Below are positions 1 to 7,146 of a stretch of DNA of 33,821 nt, in pieces. The stretch spans positions 1 to 33,821 of the forward strand of contig NZ_JAQTPQ010000006.1 in assembly GCF_028712645.1 (NCBI RefSeq), in the 5' to 3' direction. The notes beneath the pieces were generated by a model. It made no database searches and was not told the origin of the DNA. It worked only from the letters and a program-made list of their open reading frames with translations. The DNA comes from Flavobacterium sp. (GTDB lineage Bacteria; Bacteroidota; Bacteroidia; Flavobacteriales; Flavobacteriaceae). The first letter of the stretch is position 1. Each line of letters starts with the position of its first letter. The position numbers and the translations under genes are program-made.

Positions 1-1083
1 AGTGCTTTTGTGCAAAAACGGATGAAAATTAATCCGGAAGTTTTTAAATATTTATCGGAAGTAATTGTAGAGAATACTTATGTTGAGAGTAACACAACAA
101 TTGAGTTATTTGCAGGATTTAGACTGCTTGCTGTAGATGGGTCAAAAGTTACTCTTCCTTATACTGAAGATTTAAAAAAAGAGTTTGGAGAATCAAAGAA
201 TAATACCAATACAAGTGTTGTTCAAGGTAGAACTTCGGTTTTGTACGATTTGTTAAATCATATTGCTTTAGATTCAGTTTTGGAGAATTCAGGAATTGGG
301 GAAAGAGAACTGGCTCTAAAACATATTTTTAGATGGAAAAAGAATGATTTAATTATTTATGATCGAGGATATCCATCGTATGACTTTAAATATGAACACC
401 TTAAAAAAGGTGTAAATTTCGTAATAAGAGCAACTACTACACAAAGTAAGGCGGTAATTTCATTTGTTTCTAGTGGTAAAAAGTCTTTGGTTGTAGAAAT
501 ATTTCCACAGGAAAAACATTGTTTTAAAAACAAGGAATACGACAAAAATACTTCTATACAGATACGATTAGTTCGAGTTGATTTGCCAAATGGAGAGGTA
601 GGAATCTTAATGACTTCGTTATTGGATAGCCAAAAATATCCATCAAAAATGTTCAAAGAATTATATTTTTTGAGATGGAAAATAGAAACCTACTATGATG
701 AATTGAAGAATAAAATAAAACTAGAATATTTTACAGGTTATTCAAAAATGAGTGTGTTGCAAGATTTTTTCTGTGCCGTTTTTATCAGTAATTTGCAATC
801 GACTATCGTGAATGATTTACAAGAAGAATTAGAACTCAAAAATCAAAAGACGAAATTAGATTACAAGATAAATGTAAACCTGACCTATGGTTTTTTGAAA
901 AATAGAGTTTTAGAATTGCTTTTTAAAGAAGGTGCTTTGGAAGATGTGTTTTTAGAATTACAAATATTGTTTCTCAAAAACACAATACCCATTCGACCTG
1001 ATAGAAGTAATCCTAGAAATATAGGCAAATATCGAAATCGAATAAGACCCTTTGTGCTTAAAAATCAGAAAGATGCAATATAG
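1..1083 (+). CDS. IS4-family transposase, 5' end outside window
   Basis: This is a DDE transposase that would cut and paste its own insertion sequence. The reading frame is open to base 1 (S-A-F-V-Q-K-R...), so the gene is cut by the window edge; the GTG at 10 is probably internal. Visible motifs are LLAVDGSKVTLP (first Asp), IIYDRGYPSY (second Asp) and YFLRWKIETYYDELK. The last fits the IS4 signature Y-(2)-R-(3)-E-(6)-K exactly and supplies the catalytic Glu. No internal stop is present, so the visible part looks intact. The sequence just after the stop, CCTTAACTTAATGACATT at 1089-1106, could be the right inverted terminal repeat, but the left end is not available to compare. Family assignment is confident; whether the element is complete is unknown. 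Confidence 0.9.
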   Translation, partial: SAFVQKRMKINPEVFKYLSEVIVENTYVESNTTIELFAGFRLLAVDGSKVTLPYTEDLKKEFGESKNNTNTSVVQGRTSVLYDLLNHIALDSVLENSGIGERELALKHIFRWKKNDLIIYDRGYPSYDFKYEHLKKGVNFVIRATTTQSKAVISFVSSGKKSLVVEIFPQEKHCFKNKEYDKNTSIQIRLVRVDLPNGEVGILMTSLLDSQKYPSKMFKELYFLRWKIETYYDELKNKIKLEYFTGYSKMSVLQDFFCAVFISNLQSTIVNDLQEELELKNQKTKLDYKINVNLTYGFLKNRVLELLFKEGALEDVFLELQILFLKNTIPIRPDRSNPRNIGKYRNRIRPFVLKNQKDAI

Positions 1084-1088
1084 AAATT

Positions 1089-1127
1089 CCTTAACTTAAT
1101 GACATTGGGTGCGAGCGTCTCGCTCGT
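1089..1127. repeat. Possible IS right end plus GC-rich hairpin
   Basis: An 18-base tract at 1089-1106 directly follows the transposase stop and may be the element's terminal repeat (inference). It is followed by a hairpin GCGAGCG-TCT-CGCTCGT at 1111-1127 that is much richer in GC than its surroundings. There is no T-tract next to the hairpin, so it does not look like an intrinsic terminator. It may be an intergenic repeat next to the insertion. Confidence 0.35.
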
Positions 1128-1138
1128 ATCTACAAATA

Positions 1139-1163
1139 AAAAAAGCCCCAACCGGGGCTTTTT
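1139..1163 (-). terminator. Bidirectional intrinsic terminator after carB
   Basis: A perfect 10-bp stem AAAAAGCCCC / GGGGCTTTTT with loop AACC lies at 1140-1163. It sits 19 bases past the carB stop on the minus strand and ends in a T-run in both directions, so it could also stop reading from the insertion sequence. Confidence 0.85.
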
Positions 1164-1181
1164 CAATATCTAAACTCAAGT

Positions 1182-4034
1182 TTATTTACTCAAATACATT
1201 TTTCTTCTAGAGTACAATTCATAAAACTGATCGTCTTTCAAATCGTCAATAAACAGGATACTTTCTCCGGTAGATTTCATTTCTGGTCCCAAAGCTTTGT
1301 TCACATTGTGGAATTTGCTGAAAGAGAAAACCGGTTGCTTAATCGCGTATCCTTTTAACTGCGGATTGAATTTGAAATCCGTTACTTTATTCACACCTAA
1401 CATTACTTTTGTGGCATAATTTACATAAGGTTCTCCGTAAGCTTTAGCAATAAATGGCACAGTACGAGAAGCTCTAGGATTCGCTTCAATGATATAAACG
1501 ATATCGTCTTTTATCGCAAACTGAATGTTAATCAAACCAACGGTTTCCAAAGCCAAAGCGATTTTCTTGGTATGATCTTTTATTTGTGTCATCACAAATT
1601 CGCCCAAATTAAATGGTGGCAAAGTGGCGTTACTATCACCAGAATGTACTCCGCAAGGCTCGATGTGTTCCATTATTCCAATGATATACACGTTTTCACC
1701 ATCGCAAATCGCGTCTGCTTCAGCTTCAATGGCACCATCCAAATAATGATCCAAGAGCAATTTATTTCCTGGAATCGTTTTCAATAAATTGATAACGTGT
1801 TCTTCTAATTCTTGTTTGTTAATCACGATTTTCATTCCCTGACCACCCAAAACATAAGAAGGACGAATCAATAATGGAAAATCCAAAGTATCTGCCAAAG
1901 CAGAAGCTTCGTCAGCTGTTTCGGCAATACCAAATTGTGGGAAAGGAATTTTTAAATCGGTTAATAAATCAGAAAAACGTCCTCTATCTTCAGCTAAATC
2001 TAAAGCATCAAAGCTAGTTCCTATAATTTTAATTCCGTATTTGGCTAACTTCTCAGCTATTTTCAAAGCGGTTTGCCCACCTAATTGTACGATAACACCT
2101 TCTGGTTTTTCGTGTTGAATAATATCATAAATATGTTCCCAAAATACTGGCTCGAAATACAATTTATCAGCAGTATCAAAATCAGTCGAAACCGTTTCTG
2201 GATTACAGTTAATCATAATCGTTTCGTAACCACATTCTTTGGCTGCCAAAACGCCGTGAACACAAGAATAATCAAATTCGATTCCTTGTCCAATTCTATT
2301 AGGTCCTGAACCCAAGACAATTATTTTTTTCTTTTCAGTTACAATACTTTCGTTATGAACGTAGCGTTCTCCGTTTGCTTTTTCAATTTCAGCCTCAAAA
2401 GTCGAGTAATAATAAGGTGTCAAAGCTTTGAATTCCGCAGCACAAGTGTCAACTAATTTAAACACACGATTAATGTTCATCGACATTCTTAAAGCGTGTA
2501 TTTGACTTTCCAGACAACCTAACATATGAGCAATTTGTCTGTCGGCAAAACCTTTTTGTTTTGCTTCCAAAAGCAATTCTCTTGGTAATGTTTCCAATTT
2601 GAAATTGGATATTTCTCTTTCCAAAGAGTATAATTCCTCATATTGTTTTAGGAACCACATATCAATTTTAGTGATTTCGTGAATACGACCCAACGGAATT
2701 CCCATTGCGATGGCATCATAAATTACAAAAACACGATCCCAACTTGCAAAAGTCAGTTTTTCGATAATTTGTTCGTAGTTGGTATATCCTTTTCCGTCAG
2801 CTCCTAGCCCATTTCTTTTGATTTCCAAAGATTGTGTGGCTTTATGCAAAGCTTCTTGAAACGAACGTCCAATTCCCATAACTTCACCCACAGATTTCAT
2901 TTGAAGTCCCAAAGTTCTGTCGGCACCTTCGAATTTATCGAAATTCCAACGTGGTATTTTCACGATTACATAATCCAAAGTCGGTTCGAAAAGAGCCGAA
3001 GTCGATTTGGTAATTTGGTTTTGTAATTCATCTAAATTGTAACCCAAAGCCAGTTTCGAAGCAATTTTCGCAATAGGATAACCCGTTGCTTTTGATGCCA
3101 AAGCAGAAGAACGAGATACACGAGGATTGATTTCAATCGCCACAATATCTTCTTTTTCGTCAGGCGAAACGGCGAATTGCACATTACAACCTCCAGCAAA
3201 ATTTCCGATACTACGCATCATCAAAATTGCATAATCACGCATTCTTTGGAAAGTAGTATCCGACAAAGTCATCGCTGGTGCCACAGTAATTGAATCTCCA
3301 GTATGAATTCCCATTGGATCCATATTTTCGATAGAACAAATAATAACTACGTTGTCATTTCTATCTCTTAAAAGTTCTAATTCATATTCTTTCCAACCCA
3401 ACAAAGCCTTATCAATCAAGACTTCATGGATAGGAGACATTTCTAATCCGTAAGTTAGTTTTTCGTCGAATTCTTCTTTTTTATGCACAAAAGCAGCTCC
3501 AGTTCCTCCCAAAGTAAACGAAGGACGAATAACTAATGGAAAGCCAAATTCTTGTGCAATTTCTTTTCCTTGAAGGAAAGAAGTAGCTGTTTTTGCAGGT
3601 GCAGAAGGAACTCCAATTTTTTCTAAAAGTTGCTTGAATTTTTCTCTGTCTTCGGTAATATTAATGGCATTAACATCAACACCAATTAATTTTACTCCAA
3701 AATCAGCCCAAATTCCTTTCTCGTCAGCTTCAAGACATAAGTTCAGTGCTGTTTGTCCACCCATTGTTGGTAGAACAGCATCGATTTGAGGATGTGCTTT
3801 TAGGATTTCAATAATAGATTTTGTGGTCAATGGTTTCAAATAAATATGATCGGCCATTGATGGATCCGTCATAATAGTTGCAGGATTCGAGTTAATCAAG
3901 ATGACTTCGATTCCTTCTTCTCGAATAGAACGAGCAGATTGAGAACCTGCATAATCAAATTCGCACGCTTGCCCTATAACTATTGGACCTGAACCTATTA
4001 TTAAAACTGATTTTATTGAATTGTCTTTTGGCAT
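1182..4034 (-). CDS. carB: Carbamoyl phosphate synthase large subunit
   Basis: CarB makes carbamoyl phosphate from bicarbonate, ATP and ammonia (delivered from glutamine by CarA) for pyrimidine and arginine synthesis in the cytoplasm. The protein has two homologous ATP-grasp halves. The first begins with LIIGSGPIVIGQACEFDYAG and the second, about residue 550, with VLGSGPNRIGQGIEFDYSCV. The start at 4034 (MPKDNSIKS) gives 950 aa. An upstream in-frame ATG at 4064 would add ten residues encoded by a repeated TTTCAAG tract and is less likely. The protein ends soon after GPEMKSTGESI, where the E. coli enzyme (about 1073 aa) continues into its MGS-like allosteric domain, so that C-terminal domain is missing. 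No carA is present in the window. It lies downstream of rpmH on the same strand, separated by a terminator. Confidence 0.96.
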   Translation of the reverse strand: MPKDNSIKSVLIIGSGPIVIGQACEFDYAGSQSARSIREEGIEVILINSNPATIMTDPSMADHIYLKPLTTKSIIEILKAHPQIDAVLPTMGGQTALNLCLEADEKGIWADFGVKLIGVDVNAINITEDREKFKQLLEKIGVPSAPAKTATSFLQGKEIAQEFGFPLVIRPSFTLGGTGAAFVHKKEEFDEKLTYGLEMSPIHEVLIDKALLGWKEYELELLRDRNDNVVIICSIENMDPMGIHTGDSITVAPAMTLSDTTFQRMRDYAILMMRSIGNFAGGCNVQFAVSPDEKEDIVAIEINPRVSRSSALASKATGYPIAKIASKLALGYNLDELQNQITKSTSALFEPTLDYVIVKIPRWNFDKFEGADRTLGLQMKSVGEVMGIGRSFQEALHKATQSLEIKRNGLGADGKGYTNYEQIIEKLTFASWDRVFVIYDAIAMGIPLGRIHEITKIDMWFLKQYEELYSLEREISNFKLETLPRELLLEAKQKGFADRQIAHMLGCLESQIHALRMSMNINRVFKLVDTCAAEFKALTPYYYSTFEAEIEKANGERYVHNESIVTEKKKIIVLGSGPNRIGQGIEFDYSCVHGVLAAKECGYETIMINCNPETVSTDFDTADKLYFEPVFWEHIYDIIQHEKPEGVIVQLGGQTALKIAEKLAKYGIKIIGTSFDALDLAEDRGRFSDLLTDLKIPFPQFGIAETADEASALADTLDFPLLIRPSYVLGGQGMKIVINKQELEEHVINLLKTIPGNKLLLDHYLDGAIEAEADAICDGENVYIIGIMEHIEPCGVHSGDSNATLPPFNLGEFVMTQIKDHTKKIALALETVGLINIQFAIKDDIVYIIEANPRASRTVPFIAKAYGEPYVNYATKVMLGVNKVTDFKFNPQLKGYAIKQPVFSFSKFHNVNKALGPEMKSTGESILFIDDLKDDQFYELYSRRKMYLSK

Positions 4035-4051
4035 TTTTTTTATTTTTTTGG

Positions 4052-4105
4052 TTTCAAGTTTCAAGTTTCAAGTTGCTAACTAACTTTAAACCTGAAACTT
4101 TAAAC
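4052..4105. repeat. Short TTTCAAG tandem tract
   Basis: The unit GTTTCAA is repeated three times in a row at 4052-4072 and is followed by the related AACTTTAAACCTGAAACTTTAAACG. It lies just upstream of the preferred carB start. Short motifs built on GTTTCAA/TTGAAAC are probably low-complexity intergenic sequence. I see no palindrome or regulatory logic in it. Confidence 0.4.
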
Positions 4106-4120
4106 GTTTTTAATGAAAAG

Positions 4121-4159
4121 GTATAAAAAAAGGCGATACTAAAAAAAGTAACGCCTTTA
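4121..4159 (-). terminator. Intrinsic terminator after rpmH
   Basis: Read on the minus strand the hairpin is AAAGGCGTTACT, a T-rich loop, then AGTATCGCCTTTTTTT. The stem has one A/A mismatch and ends in a run of seven T. It lies between the rpmH stop and the carB start, so the two genes are probably transcribed separately. Confidence 0.75.
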
Positions 4160-4176
4160 TGATGTTTATAGAAACA

Positions 4177-4338
4177 TTATTTTTTATGTCTTGGTTCGCA
4201 AGAAACAGTCAATTTGTGTCTTCCTTTTGCTCTACGACGAGCTAGGACTTTTCTTCCATTTGCAGAAGCCATTCTGTCCATAAATCCGTGCTTATTTCTT
4301 CTTTTTCTTTTCGATGGTTGAAACGTTCTTTTGCTCAT
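4177..4338 (-). CDS. rpmH: 50S ribosomal protein L34
   Basis: A 53-aa, strongly basic protein starting [19 protein letters not shown] and ending SCEPRHKK. This is the full L34 pattern: the N-terminal KRT(F/Y)QPS, the HGF-x-R-M segment and GR-x-VL-x-RRR-x-KGR. L34 is a late-assembling component of the large ribosomal subunit. The ATG at 4338 fits the family start exactly. A promoter with near-ideal spacing lies 73-102 bases upstream on the same strand, and a terminator follows. In many bacteria rpmH sits beside dnaA and rnpA; here it is next to carB, with neither in view. Confidence 0.97.
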   Translation of the reverse strand: MSKRTFQPSKRKRRNKHGFMDRMASANGRKVLARRRAKGRHKLTVSCEPRHKK

Positions 4339-4410
4339 TGCTTTGTATCTTTAAAAAATGTATTTAAATGTGGTTGGTAGTTTGGAATTCCGTTATTCGC
4401 AAACCGAGTG

Positions 4411-4440
4411 CAAATATACAAAGACTTTTATTTCTGGCAA
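4411..4440 (-). promoter_or_regulatory. Bacteroidota-type promoter for rpmH
   Basis: On the minus strand TTG (4440-4438), a 19-base spacer, then TATATTTG (4418-4411). This matches the Bacteroidota consensus TTG-N(about 19)-TAnnTTTG. The start of transcription would fall near 4405, giving a leader of about 65 bases before the rpmH ATG. Confidence 0.7.
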
Positions 4441-4474
4441 GTTGTTTTATAATTTTTTTTTTAATTCATTTTGC

Positions 4475-4482
4475 TATCTTTG
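4475..4482 (+). promoter_or_regulatory. Candidate -7 box for the TPR-like gene
   Basis: TATCTTTG fits TAnnTTTG and lies 20 bases before the ATG at 4503. No TTG occurs at the usual distance upstream, only a run of T, so this is a partial match. Confidence 0.45.
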
Positions 4483-4502
4483 CTGATATAAATTTACACA
4501 TT

Positions 4503-5018
4503 ATGTTTCATAAAAATATCAAACTTATTATCGCCGGACTTATTGTAGCTACTGCTGTTTGGCAATTTACCGAATCTAATATTGGCAATGGAATTTTCCT
4601 TTTATTGCTGACTGCGATTCCTATTTTTCTTTACTTTAAAAATGAATTTATTTTATTAGCCTTCTTAAAATTAAGAAAACAAGATTTTGAAGGCGCTAAA
4701 AAATGGTTAGCCTACATCAAAAATCCCGAAGCAGCTTTAGTTAGAAAACAACAAGGATATTTTAATTATTTGCACGGAATTATGGTTTCACAAACAAACG
4801 TAAATCAAGCTGAAAAATATTTCAAAAAAGCAATCGAATTGGGATTATCAATGGATATGGATTTAGCTGTCGCCAAATTAAATCTAGCTGGAGTTGCGAT
4901 GACTCGTAGAAGAAAACTGGAAGCAACAAACCTACTTAATGAAGCTAGAAAGTTAGATAAACAAAATATGCTAGGCGAACAAATCAAGATGATGAAAGAT
5001 CAAATGAAGAAAATATAA
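4503..5018 (+). CDS. Small membrane protein with TPR-like C-terminus
   Basis: A 171-aa protein of unknown function. I chose the ATG at 4503 (MFHKNIKLIIAGL) because the in-frame extension upstream runs through the promoter region and is dominated by T-rich sequence; a -7 box sits 20 bases upstream. Two hydrophobic segments at about residues 6-22 and 28-50 look like a membrane hairpin or two helices. The rest is helical, with the TPR-like run NQAEKYFKKAIELGLSMDMD followed by a second helical pair (AKLNLAGVAMTRRRKLEATN), ending in a charged tail. A cytoplasmic scaffold domain anchored in the inner membrane is likely. It diverges from rpmH, and its specific partner cannot be read from the sequence. 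Confidence 0.8.
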   Translation: MFHKNIKLIIAGLIVATAVWQFTESNIGNGIFLLLLTAIPIFLYFKNEFILLAFLKLRKQDFEGAKKWLAYIKNPEAALVRKQQGYFNYLHGIMVSQTNVNQAEKYFKKAIELGLSMDMDLAVAKLNLAGVAMTRRRKLEATNLLNEARKLDKQNMLGEQIKMMKDQMKKI

Positions 5019-5030
5019 CCCTCTCCCCAA

Positions 5031-5049
5031 CCCTCTCCAAAGGAGAGGG
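5031..5049. repeat. CCCTCTCC hairpin
   Basis: A perfect 8-bp stem CCCTCTCC-AAA-GGAGAGGG lies 13 bases after the stop of the TPR-like gene, preceded by a second copy of CCCTCTCC-type sequence at 5019-5027. It lacks a T-tract, and a proper terminator follows at 5074, so it looks like a mobile intergenic repeat and not a transcription stop. Confidence 0.5.
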
Positions 5050-5073
5050 AGATGAAAAAATAGAGATTAAAAC

Positions 5074-5103
5074 AAAACACCAAATTTACTTGGTGTTTTT
5101 TTA
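5074..5103 (+). terminator. Intrinsic terminator after the TPR-like gene
   Basis: A perfect 10-bp stem AAAACACCAA / TTGGTGTTTT is followed by a run of T on the plus strand. Confidence 0.8.
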
Positions 5104-5151
5104 TTTACGCAAATCAAGGGTTGAATTTATAACTTTTTGGGGTTCAAGGCT

Positions 5152-5182
5152 AACCTAACAGGTTTCAAAAACCTGTTAGGTT
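5152..5182. repeat. Palindromic intergenic repeat AACCTAACAGGTTT
   Basis: Two perfect 14-base arms, AACCTAACAGGTTT and AAACCTGTTAGGTT, are separated by three bases. The architecture (AACCT...AGGTTT, then its mirror) matches the palindrome at 14566-14598, so the two are probably members of one repeat family. Confidence 0.65.
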
Positions 5183-5226
5183 TAATACGAAGTATGTTAG
5201 AGGTTTATTTTTAACCCTTGATCGCA

Positions 5227-5598
5227 TTATTTATTAAAAAGCATATCACCTGCAATAAGCAACAATACAAAACCGAATATTTTTTTTAATGTTTTTTGAT
5301 CAATTCCGATTGCTATTTTACTACCATAATAGCTCCCAACGATAAACAATGCTGAAATAATTACGGCATATTTCCATTCGATTTGTCCAGCTCTATGATA
5401 ATTCAATACTGCCAAAAAAGCAATTGGCGGTAACATTACAGCAAGACTTGTCCCTTGTGATTGTTGTTGCGTCAATCCCAGCAAAAGAAGCATTGGGACA
5501 ATAATAATTCCGCCTCCTATTCCTATAAGTCCACTAAGCATTCCAGATACTAATCCGATGCAGATTAAAATAAAAATTGTTCCTATAGTCATTTTCAT
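5227..5598 (-). CDS. Half-size TauE/SafE-family membrane protein
   Basis: A 123-aa integral membrane protein with four likely helices. The N-terminus contains the family motif GMLSGLIGIGGGIIIVPML, followed by GTSLAVMLPP and a YYGSKIAIGI segment. TauE/SafE (DUF81) proteins export sulfite, sulfoacetate or similar organic anions; substrates differ between members. Typical members have about 250 aa made of two inverted repeats. This one contains a single repeat and starts and stops cleanly, so it may work as a dimer (inference). It lies 32 bases downstream of the alpha/beta hydrolase gene on the same strand and is probably co-transcribed with it. Substrate unknown. Confidence 0.85.
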   Translation of the reverse strand: MKMTIGTIFILICIGLVSGMLSGLIGIGGGIIIVPMLLLLGLTQQQSQGTSLAVMLPPIAFLAVLNYHRAGQIEWKYAVIISALFIVGSYYGSKIAIGIDQKTLKKIFGFVLLLIAGDMLFNK

Positions 5599-5630
5599 AT
5601 CTGATTTAATGTAAATTAATAAATTAGTTC

Positions 5631-6293
5631 CTAATTTGAATCCAAAATAATTTTAGGCAAATTTTCATTCAACCACTTGTATTTACTCAAAATCATTATG
5701 TGAGTTCCACCTTTTACTACAATACAATTTTGGATGTATTTTATCGGAAAAACATCATCTGCATCTCCGTGAATGTGTACTACTTTTTCATCAACAACTA
5801 TTCTTTCCCACAAAATCACTTGTTCTACTGCCCAATCTAAATAACGTTTATCCCTAACGGCGAGGAATCGTTCATATAACTTGAGTCGCTGATTTATTTT
5901 AGGTCCAAAAGAAAATTTAGCCAGACTTTCAACATTCGAAAGTAAATTAGTTGGTATGAGTTTATACGCTTTTGTAGTTTTAGCCAACTTCATTTTTATT
6001 GGAAACTCCAAATTACTTTTGACACTAGAAATAATAATAACCTTTTTGGTATCAATAAATTTTGCCATTTCTTGAACCAAAATCCCTCCAAAAGAAACTC
6101 CTATCAAAACTGGATTTGGATGCGTTATCTTTTGAGTAATTCGTTTTGCGTATTCTGGCAAAGTCTCTTTATCCAAAGGGATTTCCCATTCTAAAAGTAT
6201 CGTTTCAAAAACATCTTCTGTAAGTACAATCCGCTCAAAAATTGTAGAACTTGCCGCTAATCCTGGCATAAAATAAACTGGTATTTTACTCAT
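5631..6293 (-). CDS. Alpha/beta hydrolase
   Basis: A 220-aa cytoplasmic alpha/beta-fold hydrolase. It begins with the oxyanion-hole region YFMPGLAAS and has the nucleophile elbow G-V-S-F-G-G near residues 93-98 (Ser nucleophile). An Asp lies in HGDADDVFP and the catalytic His in GGTHIMI near the C-terminus, so the full Ser-Asp-His triad is present. No signal peptide is visible. The substrate cannot be predicted. It is the first gene of a likely two-gene unit with the TauE/SafE protein downstream. Confidence 0.85.
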   Translation of the reverse strand: MSKIPVYFMPGLAASSTIFERIVLTEDVFETILLEWEIPLDKETLPEYAKRITQKITHPNPVLIGVSFGGILVQEMAKFIDTKKVIIISSVKSNLEFPIKMKLAKTTKAYKLIPTNLLSNVESLAKFSFGPKINQRLKLYERFLAVRDKRYLDWAVEQVILWERIVVDEKVVHIHGDADDVFPIKYIQNCIVVKGGTHIMILSKYKWLNENLPKIILDSN

Positions 6294-6401
6294 AATGGGT
6301 TTTAACTATTTTTCAACAGTAATCCGATTGACAATCTCGAATTTTTTATAAAATTAATTTTTTTTAATGAAACCAACTTCGATTACAACTTTATATTAAC
6401 A

Positions 6402-6662
6402 TTATAATTTTTTACAACTTCCCTTTTTGAAGTAAATCCACACAGATATGAAATAAATCCCAGCCGAAAAAGTAGAAATTATAGCTATTTCTTGACAAGA
6501 AAAACATAAAACCCAGATACAACCTAAAATCATTTGATATTGAAAATCAAATCGATACCTTTGTAAAGGTTGCTTTTCTAAATCTAAAAAATTTTGGAAA
6601 GAAGCAGCAATGAAATAAAAAAATAGTATGGAACCTGCCGTCAATATAGAAATCAAAGACAA
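6402..6662 (-). CDS. Small hypothetical membrane protein
   Basis: An 86-aa protein I do not recognise. It has two or three hydrophobic segments at about residues 3-19, 43-56 and 59-77 and a basic C-terminal tail (FKKGSCKKL). Four Cys lie in or near the membrane segments. The ATG at 6662 is the only good start, since the next Met is at about residue 44. This start overlaps the divergent plus-strand gene by 35 bases, so the 5' ends of the two genes share DNA. No promoter match is visible. It could be spurious, but the uninterrupted hydrophobic pattern argues for a real gene. Confidence 0.55.
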   Translation of the reverse strand: MSLISILTAGSILFFYFIAASFQNFLDLEKQPLQRYRFDFQYQMILGCIWVLCFSCQEIAIISTFSAGIYFISVWIYFKKGSCKKL

Positions 6663-6930
6663 TACTTTTGCAAGACAATTTGAAACTATAACCGAAAAAG
6701 GATTGGTAACAGTAGAATATTCATTTCAGGAGAAAAAAATATTTTTGACAAAGATTAATGTCCCAGATTTATTTAATGATGAGATTTTTATTTCAAACTT
6801 ACTCAAACAAATTATGTTAATAGCTATCGAGAGGAAACTTAAAGTAGTGCCAATCCTTCCTAAAATTGTAGTTTTTTTTAAAAAAAATCCTATTTATAAA
6901 GAGTTACTCCCTCCGGGGATACGATTATAA
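6628..6930 (+). CDS. Short GNAT-like protein, diverged
   Basis: A 100-aa protein laid out like the short Gcn5-related acetyltransferase-like family (about 90-100 aa). There are two opening beta strands (GLVTVEYSF, KKIFLTKINVP), a helix (ISNLLKQIMLIAIERKL) and the closing KVVPILPKIVVFFKKNPIYK, which matches the family ending of strand, then F-x-K-(N/H)-P-x-Y. The acetyl-CoA loop that normally reads like RGKGVGKQL is replaced by DLFNDEIFISNLLKQ, so the Gly-rich contact is missing and the protein may not bind acetyl-CoA in the usual way. The ATG at 6628 overlaps the minus-strand gene. A good terminator follows the stop. Confidence 0.7.
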   Translation: MEPAVNIEIKDNTFARQFETITEKGLVTVEYSFQEKKIFLTKINVPDLFNDEIFISNLLKQIMLIAIERKLKVVPILPKIVVFFKKNPIYKELLPPGIRL

Positions 6931-6968
6931 AAAAAGAGGCTGTTTCTTGATGAAATAGCCTCTTTCAT
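6929..6968 (+). terminator. Intrinsic terminator after the GNAT-like gene
   Basis: A 9-bp stem AAAGAGGCT / AGCCTCTTT (6933-6941 and 6957-6965), extended by a TTTC/GAAA inner pair, begins directly after the stop. Confidence 0.8.
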
Positions 6969-7023
6969 TTAAAGGTTCTAATGAGTTGCATAAAAAATCA
7001 AAACATTTAAAATACAAATCTTT

Positions 7024-7082
7024 AAACCATTAAGATATTAAGGAAATTAAGCTTTGCATTATTCTTAATATCTTAATGGTTT
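7024..7082. repeat. 19-bp perfect inverted repeat
   Basis: Arms AAACCATTAAGATATTAAG (7024-7042) and its exact complement at 7064-7082 flank a 21-base loop. It lies between the GNAT-like gene and the 3' end of the ABC-F gene. There is no long T-run directly after the stem, so it is probably one of the intergenic repeats and not a strong terminator, although it could fold in RNA from either side. Confidence 0.65.
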
Positions 7083-7146
7083 GAAAAGAAAAAAAATGAA
7101 TGTTCACAACATTTCCAGAAGAACATCATTAAAAAACTTTGAAAAA

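Noticed and set aside
4052..4072. GTTTCAA tandem units as a CRISPR or iteron array
   Set aside because: Units are 7 bases with no spacers, only three copies, and no cas or replication gene nearby.
6969..7146. Small RNA between the GNAT-like and ABC-F genes
   Set aside because: There is an inverted repeat, but no promoter of the local type was found and no known RNA family is recognisable.
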